Below are positions 57,660-64,000 of a DNA stretch of 64,000 nucleotides, piece by piece. Source of the DNA: Desulforadius tongensis (GTDB lineage: Bacteria > Bacillota > Desulfotomaculia > Desulfotomaculales > Desulfohalotomaculaceae); the NCBI RefSeq assembly GCF_016907915.1, contig NZ_JAFBCW010000001.1:1-64000 (forward strand), read 5' to 3'. The notes beneath the pieces are model-generated. The model worked only from the letters and a program-made list of their open reading frames with translations, ran no database searches and was not told where the DNA came from. Within the stretch, counting starts at the first letter, position 1. Each line of letters begins with the position of its first letter. The position numbers and the translations under genes were made by a program.

Positions 57660-58739
57660 TTACAGTTCCAAATTGCGCTGTGCATTTGCACCCGGCACCT
57701 TTTTGGTTCCCGTTACACCTATTTTGTTCGCTCCCACAATAACGATTAAAGACAATGCCGCCAGCACAAAAACCGCCTGGTCAGTGGTAACCACGTTTAA
57801 TAAATAGGCACTGCCGCCCATAAAGGCACTAATGCAGTAAATAACCAGCACCGCCTGGCGGTGGGAAAAACCCAAAGCCATCAGCCTGTGGTGCAGGTGT
57901 TCCTTATCCGGTTTAAAAATAGGCTGATGCTTGCAGCAGCGGCGTACGATGGCAAAGAAAGTATCCAACAGCGGGATACCTAAAATAACGATGGGAATAA
58001 ACACCGAAATGGCCGCCGCGCTCTTAGTCAGGCCCATAACGGCCAGCACGGAGAGGCAGTAGCCCAAAAACATGGACCCGGTATCGCCCAAAAATATTTT
58101 AGCCGGGTAGAAGTTATAGCGCAGAAAGCCCAGAATGGCGCCGGCCAAAATCACCGCCAGCACGGCCACTTCAAAATGAACGCCGGAACCGCCGTAAATA
58201 ACGCCCTGTTTCCAGGCCACGGCGGCCACCGTCAGCGCGGCAATCATGGAAGTACCGCCGGCCAAACCGTCCAGGCCGTCTATCAAGTTTACCGCATTGG
58301 TAACGGATATAATCCAGAACACCGTCAACGGCACGGCAAAAATACCCAGGGTAATTATGCCGCCGGTTAACGGGTTAGTTATAAAATCCACCTGAATGCC
58401 AAAGGGTACCACCGCCAGGGCAGCAAGTATCTGCCCCCCCAGTTTCACCTTGGCCGGCAGGCCTTTAATGTCGTCCAGTATGCCCAGCAGCACTATCAGC
58501 AGACCGCCCACCAGCAGGCCGGCTAAAGGCAGGCTGAAAGGACGCAGCAAAATCACCGTCAGGGCAAAGCTGAGAAAAACCGCCAGGCCGCCCATGCGGG
58601 GCATGGGGCTTTTATGCACTTTGCGTTCGTCGGGTCTGTCTATAGCCTTAACTTTAAACGCCAGGCGCCGTACCCATGGGGTTAACAGCAGCGAAAACAC
58701 CACAGCCAGCACCGCGGCGACAAGTACCTTCGTCAGCAT
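57660..58739 (-). CDS. Undecaprenyl-phosphate sugar-1-phosphate transferase (WecA/TagO-like)
   Basis: Membrane enzyme that puts the first sugar phosphate on the lipid carrier. 359 residues, about ten or eleven helices. Family motifs are KVHKSPMPRMGG, the metal pair Asp89-Asp90 in LGILDDIKGLPAK, NLIDGLDGLAGG with Asp154/Asp157, FLGDTGSMFLG and the HIHH-type DKEHLHHRL. These fit WecA/TagO/RgpG rather than MraY. It likely starts a wall teichoic acid or secondary wall polymer. ATG after TTAGGAGGGG, with a good promoter upstream. Confidence 0.93.
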   Translation of the reverse strand: MLTKVLVAAVLAVVFSLLLTPWVRRLAFKVKAIDRPDERKVHKSPMPRMGGLAVFLSFALTVILLRPFSLPLAGLLVGGLLIVLLGILDDIKGLPAKVKLGGQILAALAVVPFGIQVDFITNPLTGGIITLGIFAVPLTVFWIISVTNAVNLIDGLDGLAGGTSMIAALTVAAVAWKQGVIYGGSGVHFEVAVLAVILAGAILGFLRYNFYPAKIFLGDTGSMFLGYCLSVLAVMGLTKSAAAISVFIPIVILGIPLLDTFFAIVRRCCKHQPIFKPDKEHLHHRLMALGFSHRQAVLVIYCISAFMGGSAYLLNVVTTDQAVFVLAALSLIVIVGANKIGVTGTKKVPGANAQRNLEL

Positions 58740-58755
58740 TTTCTACCCCTCCTAA

Positions 58756-58789
58756 CTGTACAACTGGCACAATCATACTAATTGTACAG
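58756..58789. promoter_or_regulatory. Paired TGTACA palindromes at the wecA-like promoter
   Basis: CTGTACAA (58756-58763) and TTGTACAG (58782-58789) are inverted, each holding the palindrome TGTACA, 26 bases apart. The second overlaps the -10 box. They may be an operator. Confidence 0.45.
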
Positions 58790-58809
58790 CATGTTCAGCT
58801 CTATGACAA
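58781..58809 (-). promoter_or_regulatory. Promoter of the wecA-like gene
   Basis: TTGTCA (58804-58809), 17-base spacer, TACAAT (58781-58786) on the minus strand, about 40 bases before the start codon. Confidence 0.75.
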
Positions 58810-58911
58810 AGGTAAATTTTTGACATTAACCGATTGGTTAGTACAAGACAAGCCCTTGTATAACCGGTAGCTTCAAATAACTGCCATTAACGACATTTGG
58901 GAAACCGGTTT

Positions 58912-59340
58912 CTACTTCTCCCCAATACCGAACATCAGCTCTGCTTCGGCCGCCAAGTGATCATCCACATAAGCCTTGGCTTTGCTCTTGCCTATCCTGC
59001 CCCGCAGTTTGGTTACCTCCACCTCTATTTTCAACTGGTCGCCCGGTACCACCTGGCGGCGGAAGCGGGCACCGTCTATGCCGGCAAACAGTGCCAGCTT
59101 GCCTGCGTATTCCGGCATGCTTAAAAGGGCCACCGCCCCCACCTGGGCCATAGCTTCAATGATCAGCACCCCCGGCATCACCGGGTGGCCGGGAAAATGC
59201 CCCTGGAAGAAAGGCTCATTAATGGATACATTTTTAATGCCCACCGCACGCTTACCTTCCTCCACTTCGATAATTCTATCCACCAGTAAAAAAGGATACC
59301 TGTGGGGCAGTATCTGCTGAATTTTTTGAACATCAAACAA
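58912..59340 (-). CDS. fabZ: 3-hydroxyacyl-ACP dehydratase FabZ
   Basis: Dehydrates 3-hydroxyacyl-ACP in fatty acid synthesis. 142 residues, hot-dog fold. Catalytic His48 is in [13 protein letters not shown] and Glu62 in IEAMAQ. The [13 protein letters not shown] motif is at the N-terminus. TTG start after AGGAGG. It lies five bases downstream of csaB and is presumably in its operon, away from the other fatty acid genes. Confidence 0.95.
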   Translation of the reverse strand: MFDVQKIQQILPHRYPFLLVDRIIEVEEGKRAVGIKNVSINEPFFQGHFPGHPVMPGVLIIEAMAQVGAVALLSMPEYAGKLALFAGIDGARFRRQVVPGDQLKIEVEVTKLRGRIGKSKAKAYVDDHLAAEAELMFGIGEK

Positions 59341-59345
59341 GATAA

Positions 59346-60446
59346 TTACCTCCTAACTTTTATAAAGTCAACCACCAGTTCCGCGGTATGTAAAGCATCG
59401 TTTCTTAAACTCCGCACTATTTTATCCAACCGCTCCCGCTCCCCCGGCAGGTTTGACGATATTCTCTCCAAATGGGGCAGCAGATCAAAGTGCCGATCCG
59501 TTACACAGCAGGCCGGGGTCAAGTTTAAGCGCTGCAAAAAACGGTCAATTTTGGGATCGTAAGAAATGCCAACCGGCGGCACTCCCGCGGCGGCGGCTAT
59601 GATTATGGAATGCAGCCGCATGCCCACCAGCATTGTGCAGGCGCTGATAATGCCGGTAAAATCCATCACTGTATAATTGCCCTTCAGTATGGACGCCGGT
59701 TTTTCCATCAGAGCGGCAATTTTTTTGCAGGCAGCCACGTCACCGGGAAAATGGAGCGGTAAAAACAGCACCTGCCAGCCCTTACCGGCATAAATATCAC
59801 AGCAGCGGGCCAGTTCCCTTTGAAAGGCCTCCACGGGGCCTTTCCAATCCCGCACCGACACAGCCAGCACCGGCCTGTCAGCATCCATCCCCAGTTCCCA
59901 CAGTATTTCTCTACCCCGCTGCCGTTCTTCCCCGGATACCTTAACCCCCAGCACCGGGTCAGCGGTAACGGTAATGGGCGGCTTGTTAACCCCCATTGCC
60001 AGCAGGTCCTCCTTTGACTGCTCATCCCGGACGGTAATTACCTGCACCCGGTTAACCACCATCCTCATCATCGCCCGGCCCGCCCTGCTGGTAACCGGGC
60101 CGATGCCCTGGGCGTAAAAGAATACCGGCTTGCCCAGGCCGCGGGCCAGCGTTATAACGCCCAGGTAATAGCCCAGGCTTTTTAAACCCGTTACATCCTG
60201 CAGCAGGCTGCCGCCGCCGCTAATAAACAGGTGGCAGTCTTTAACAGCCGCCGCCACTTCACCCGGCCGCCAGCGGTTAACCGCTTTCACCCGGTACAGG
60301 CACTCCGTCCGGGCCGGATTGTTTGACAGCACCGTTATTTCCAGCCCCGGCTCCTTATCCCTTAAAGCCTGGATAATGCTGAACAATATAGCTTCGTCAC
60401 CGGTGTTGTCAAAACCATAATAGCCGGACAGCACAACTTTAGCCAT
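59346..60446 (-). CDS. csaB: Polysaccharide pyruvyl transferase CsaB
   Basis: Adds pyruvyl ketal groups to the secondary cell wall polymer, creating the site that SLH domains bind. 366 residues. [14 protein letters not shown] at the N-terminus, [21 protein letters not shown] and the C-terminal [26 protein letters not shown] motif all match the CsaB family. It overlaps the DUF5693 gene by eight bases, with GGAGG inside it. Its presence fits the two SLH-domain proteins encoded in this region. Confidence 0.95.
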   Translation of the reverse strand: MAKVVLSGYYGFDNTGDEAILFSIIQALRDKEPGLEITVLSNNPARTECLYRVKAVNRWRPGEVAAAVKDCHLFISGGGSLLQDVTGLKSLGYYLGVITLARGLGKPVFFYAQGIGPVTSRAGRAMMRMVVNRVQVITVRDEQSKEDLLAMGVNKPPITVTADPVLGVKVSGEERQRGREILWELGMDADRPVLAVSVRDWKGPVEAFQRELARCCDIYAGKGWQVLFLPLHFPGDVAACKKIAALMEKPASILKGNYTVMDFTGIISACTMLVGMRLHSIIIAAAAGVPPVGISYDPKIDRFLQRLNLTPACCVTDRHFDLLPHLERISSNLPGERERLDKIVRSLRNDALHTAELVVDFIKVRR

Positions 60447-62370
60447 GCAGATACCTCCGAGCGCCGCCCCGGGCGGCTTTATAAATTAATACAGCCAGTA
60501 CTCCTAATAGAATGCCCAACCACAGGCCGTGGCCAAACCTGATTATTGATATTACCAGCGGCGTGTGGATATGAGCAAAGGTGTTCACCAGTGAAATCTG
60601 GCCGATAACACCCAGTATCAACAGCGGCAGGAACCTGTTATCCCGGTAGCCGAAATACAATAGCGCCAGCATGGCCGGGTGGCCCAGTAAAAACTCCTTG
60701 GTGCGGGGTCTGACCCCCAGCAGGTTGTCCAGCATAGATCTAAACTGCAGCTCCAGCGGGGAAACCGCCACCCCATCGTTGCCCGTTCTAACAACATATA
60801 CGGCCACCGCCAATAACAGCAGCCCGGCCACCGCTGCGTAACCCCACGAAACAGGCCGGTTCAGCAGGTTGGAAATTCTTTCCCGGGGACTTTCCCCCGT
60901 TGTTCCCAGGTAGCCGAAATAAAGGGCAGCAATGGCCAGCGGCACCACGTGAGCCAGTTTAACACCGGCAAACTGGTCCAGTTTTAACATGAAGCTGGTG
61001 TCGGCCAAAAGCCCCACCATCAGCAGTGCCCCCACCAGCGATAAAAAGGACATGGCTGCCAGGCTCATTACCGCCCGGCCCAGCGGCCGCTCCTTTCTAT
61101 CGATGAAAATCAGTACCGACAGCGTGGGGAACACCATCACCGCTGCCAGTGCCATCAGCTTTCTGGCCAAAACAGGCTGCAGGTACAAAAGCCCGGCCCA
61201 TATAACCAGTGCGGCTGCAAATAAAGGCATGGTTCCTTTTTTAAAGCCCAGCCGGCGATACAGCAGCAGCCCGCCGCCTATCACACCCAGGCCCACTAAA
61301 AATATTACCGGCTTGGATACCGGAACGGCGGGAAACCGGCTGGCTTCCCCCAGCTCCAGACCTTCCTGCTGCAATGCCGCCGTCAACCGGTCCAGAAACC
61401 GCTCCTGGGAGGCCAGGTTAACCGGTATAAACGGTCTCACCAGCAGCGCCCGGTGGTTTCTCTCCGCCGCCGCCAGCACAAACCGGTCTATGGCAGTCTC
61501 CGGGGTGTATTTTCCCATTTCCTTCTCAGCAATGGAATGAAGCCTGATTATCTTTTTATCCAGCAGCTTTCCTAAACTGGTCAGCCCCTTTTGGGGTAAA
61601 AATTCCACCACCGCCACGGTGGCCCGGGGTGTTTGTTTTATCTGCTCGGCCACCACCGGCAGCAGATGCTCGGAATAACCGGGCACGCTTTCATCGTTAA
61701 ACAGCACCGCCGAAATACGGGGAATATTTTTGATCGGCTCAAAAACCGTTTTCAAATCTTCCACCGTGGCCGCCGAAACCTTGGACCAGGAACGAATCTG
61801 CACCATGACGTACAGGCCCGCCTGATCCACCAGCTGTATTTTATCCGCCGGAAAACCCAGGCCGATGTTTTTATCCTTTAAGATATTATACGCCATGGGT
61901 ATTTCAATTAAGTAGGTACCGGCACCGGTATAGGTATTGATGCTTAAACTTTTCAGCTTGGCGACAAGCTGCTTTTTCACCCTGTCAAAGGCCGCCCGGT
62001 TATCAAAAATAAGATATGTATGATCCGCCCGGATATTGTTGGCCTTAACCAGGCCTTGAATTAAAGGATTATCAAGCCATTTTAATTCGGCCCCGGGCAG
62101 CGCTTCCCCTTTACTGCGCAGGTTTTCCACGGTGGGTTCCTTAAACAGCACGGTGGTTAAGCCGTGCTGTTTAAGCCTTTTAAGCGTTTCCGCTTCGGGC
62201 AGGCCGGCCCAGCTGCTGATCTCTTCTATATCTCGATATGTGATAACAATTTCTGTGCGGGTAAAATTCTTTTCATGCTGGTAGCGGTTCCAAAAAGCCA
62301 GGTGCCCCGCCGCCAGCACCCCTGTGATTACCGCGGCAATGAGCACGATAATTACCGTCTTTCTAGCCAC
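60439..62370 (-). CDS. DUF5693 membrane protein
   Basis: 643 residues. One N-terminal helix (about 5-27) precedes a soluble domain of about 310 residues (YRDIEEISSWAGLPEAETLKRLKQHGLTTVLFKEPTVE, VMVQIRSWSKV, AVLFNDESVPGYSEHLLPVVAE) that looks like a TIM-barrel-type fold. The C-terminal half holds roughly ten to eleven hydrophobic helices. DUF5693 proteins are encoded beside csaB in many Firmicutes, which suggests a role in making or exporting the wall polymer; no activity is known. GTG start after GAGGGGG. Confidence 0.85.
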   Translation of the reverse strand: MARKTVIIVLIAAVITGVLAAGHLAFWNRYQHEKNFTRTEIVITYRDIEEISSWAGLPEAETLKRLKQHGLTTVLFKEPTVENLRSKGEALPGAELKWLDNPLIQGLVKANNIRADHTYLIFDNRAAFDRVKKQLVAKLKSLSINTYTGAGTYLIEIPMAYNILKDKNIGLGFPADKIQLVDQAGLYVMVQIRSWSKVSAATVEDLKTVFEPIKNIPRISAVLFNDESVPGYSEHLLPVVAEQIKQTPRATVAVVEFLPQKGLTSLGKLLDKKIIRLHSIAEKEMGKYTPETAIDRFVLAAAERNHRALLVRPFIPVNLASQERFLDRLTAALQQEGLELGEASRFPAVPVSKPVIFLVGLGVIGGGLLLYRRLGFKKGTMPLFAAALVIWAGLLYLQPVLARKLMALAAVMVFPTLSVLIFIDRKERPLGRAVMSLAAMSFLSLVGALLMVGLLADTSFMLKLDQFAGVKLAHVVPLAIAALYFGYLGTTGESPRERISNLLNRPVSWGYAAVAGLLLLAVAVYVVRTGNDGVAVSPLELQFRSMLDNLLGVRPRTKEFLLGHPAMLALLYFGYRDNRFLPLLILGVIGQISLVNTFAHIHTPLVISIIRFGHGLWLGILLGVLAVLIYKAARGGARRYLHG

Positions 62371-62393
62371 AATTATTTAGCCCCCTCTTTAAT

Positions 62394-64000
62394 CTACCTG
62401 CCGGCCTGCTGAACGTAGTTCTTCAGCAGTACAAAGGCAGCCCCCCGGGTTATACCTTCATCATTTTCTACAATCTTTTCCCATACCGGCTGCTTCTTAA
62501 TCCATTTTTCAGAGAAAATATCTTCTAAATCGTCAACGGTTAACTCTTTATCCACACCGGCATACCGCTCTATTTTTTCCGGCAGGTCAAAGTTATAAAT
62601 TTCCCCCAGCTTGAGCAGTATTTCTGCAAATTCCGCCGCGGTTACAGGCTCATCCAGGCGGTAATCATTAAAGTATTCTCCGCTGGCCAAACCGTGCCGG
62701 CGCACAAATTTCAGCCCCTCATAGGCCCAGTGCTCCCGCAGCGGGGTTTTAACTGCAAAGGGTTTAATATCCATTCCCTGTTTATTTAATATATCCTGCA
62801 GATCAGACATGATATATTTTTTCTGGGCCATTTTTCTAAAGGATATGTCTTTATCAATACTGATGGCAGCAGCAGCCCCGGCGGCCTGGCCGGTGGCCAT
62901 GCCCACCGGAATAACCCGGGCACTGCCGTGGGCCAAAGAGTCAAAGCCGGCTGACCTGCCCACCACCAGCATGTTGTCTACTTTCTTGGGAACCAGGCAG
63001 CGGAAGGGAACGGCATACTGCTTGGGATTGCCCACTACAAAACCGGTGTTTTCCCGGTCTGTGGCCTGCACGTCCACCGGGTAAGAGCCAAAGGCCACCC
63101 GGTCATAAAAATCCCTGTTTTCCAGCACGTCGTCCACCGTCAGGCGGTATTCGGCATAAATATGCCTCGACTCCCGCACATACAGTTCCGGCGCCACCTC
63201 CGCCAGGTAGGCATTTTCAAATCCCGGCACATTTTCTTTTATATATTCCACCAGGGCGGGCAGCTCTTTCAAAGCTATAAGCCTGGCCTCTTTACGGGCT
63301 TCGGGGTCCAGCGGGTCTACATGGTAGATGTGCAGCGCGTTTATCAGCACGCTGCCGTCATTCTGCCGGCCGATGTTTAACCCCCGCACCCCCAGGCGGG
63401 GATTTTTAAATTGATATTTTTCCATTATTTCTTTAAATCCCCAGGCGCTGACGCTGTTGGCCCCGGTGTGTATGTCGTCATCGGTATTTAAGACCCGGCG
63501 TATTTTCAACCAGTCCCGGTCGGTAATTCCCGCCAGCTTAAATACCAGCGTCACGGCCATGGTTTTACTTTTATAACCCATATCCTCCTGGCCGAAGCTG
63601 AAGGGAACCCCTGCCCGGGCCGCAATGTCGGCATCCTGGGTGGCATCAATCAGCCTTTTACAGTAATACCTCTCGGTTTCGCCCTCTGCGTTCACCACTT
63701 TAATCCCTTCAACCTTCGCCCGGCGGTATTTTTTAGTAACTATCGGCTCAATCTGCCGCGCGTTCAGCAGCAGCCGGAGATTATCTTCCCGGGCTATCAT
63801 GCGGTTAAAAACCCGCCGGGCGGTGTTAACGTCAAAGGAATCCCCCTCTACCTGCTTATAAAACTCCAGAAAGATACCTTTGTTCAGTATTTCATACTTG
63901 GGGCCATAGGGGTTGGGGGCGTAGTTCATATCGATGGTATTCAGCCAGCCCCTGGTCATCAGCCCCCCCACTTCCGGGCGGGTATCCACCAGCAGGGTGT
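62394..64000 (-). CDS. FAD-dependent oxidoreductase with SLH-type C-terminus (cut by window edge)
   Basis: The frame is open through the right edge, so the N-terminal Rossmann GxGxxG is off the window. Visible parts are TLLVDTRPEVGGLMTRG (end of the second strand), RLIDATQDADIAARAGVPF, and the C-terminal FAD segment NMLVVGRSAGFDSLAHGSARVIPVGMATGQAAGAAAA. All match the FAD_oxidored family. The last 110 residues contain SLH-like repeats (FNDYRLDEPVTAAEFAEILLKLGEIY and DLEDIFSEKWIKKQPVWEKI) with family-like LR/TR motifs. A wall-attached flavoprotein is likely; its substrate is unknown. Confidence 0.85.
   Translation of the reverse strand, partial: TLLVDTRPEVGGLMTRGWLNTIDMNYAPNPYGPKYEILNKGIFLEFYKQVEGDSFDVNTARRVFNRMIAREDNLRLLLNARQIEPIVTKKYRRAKVEGIKVVNAEGETERYYCKRLIDATQDADIAARAGVPFSFGQEDMGYKSKTMAVTLVFKLAGITDRDWLKIRRVLNTDDDIHTGANSVSAWGFKEIMEKYQFKNPRLGVRGLNIGRQNDGSVLINALHIYHVDPLDPEARKEARLIALKELPALVEYIKENVPGFENAYLAEVAPELYVRESRHIYAEYRLTVDDVLENRDFYDRVAFGSYPVDVQATDRENTGFVVGNPKQYAVPFRCLVPKKVDNMLVVGRSAGFDSLAHGSARVIPVGMATGQAAGAAAAISIDKDISFRKMAQKKYIMSDLQDILNKQGMDIKPFAVKTPLREHWAYEGLKFVRRHGLASGEYFNDYRLDEPVTAAEFAEILLKLGEIYNFDLPEKIERYAGVDKELTVDDLEDIFSEKWIKKQPVWEKIVENDEGITRGAAFVLLKNYVQQAGR

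Overview
The window looks like a chromosomal segment of a low-to-moderate-GC, Gram-positive, probably spore-forming Clostridia-class Firmicute. The best guess is the Desulfotomaculum/Peptococcaceae group. The supporting evidence is the gene order (rpoN-gap-pgk-tpiA-gpmI-eno-secG-hppA, whiA-yvcK-rapZ, ftsEX-M23-ctp-minJ, hpf-secA-prfB), an ylmC/ymxH-type PRC-barrel protein, DUF3243, DUF2508, DUF1659 and DUF2922 proteins, SLH-domain exoproteins with csaB, and frequent TTG/GTG starts behind strong AGGAGG-type ribosome binding sites. Species and metabolism beyond this cannot be read from the window. No rRNA, tRNA, CRISPR array or prophage was seen.

Layout. 1-814: an edge-truncated tnpB and a foldback sequence. 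815-17922 (all minus strand): uvrC, a Cof-type HAD phosphatase, a ROK kinase, rapZ, yvcK, whiA, rpoN, then gap-pgk-tpiA-gpmI-eno, then secG and a K+-type membrane pyrophosphatase. 18 kb: a divergent TetR-HlyD-ABC-2 permease operon with a clear promoter/operator. 20.9-25.9 kb: uvrBA. 26-29.7 kb: accessory stretch with a lone XRE regulator, a lipoprotein binding protein with a Q/G/S-rich tail, DUF2508, type-4 uracil-DNA glycosylase and DUF3243. 29.8-37.9 kb: division/envelope block (minJ-like, ctp, M23 factor, ftsX, ftsE), split transketolase and a YitT protein. 38-43.9 kb: prfB (programmed frameshift), secA, hpf, csp, comF. 44-48.9 kb: DUF1659-DUF2922-membrane protein cluster, membrane GAF sensor, a candidate small RNA, a mini glycosyltransferase-like protein, metK behind a SAM-I riboswitch, ylmC. 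49-64 kb: murJ, an SLH subtilase, phosphohexomutase, a 33-aa protein, an epimerase, a MntA/HepT toxin-antitoxin pair, galU, a wecA/tagO-type transferase, fabZ, csaB, a DUF5693 membrane protein and an SLH-tailed FAD oxidoreductase cut by the right edge.

How it works together. The first half couples lower glycolysis and its regulators with an energy-conserving pyrophosphatase. The last third is an envelope-building region. Sugar-nucleotide enzymes (phosphohexomutase, galU, epimerase), a polyprenyl-phosphate sugar transferase and the pyruvyl transferase CsaB would make a pyruvylated wall polymer on which the two SLH proteins encoded nearby can dock.

The strongest unexplained signals are a promoter-to-terminator RNA (about 46617-46714) carrying two tandem hairpins with an identical 15-17 nt apical sequence on different stems, a cluster of DnaA-box 9-mers upstream of csp (43034-43108), and a dispersed palindrome family (GGGCTYRATTTATYRAGCCC-like) at several gene ends.
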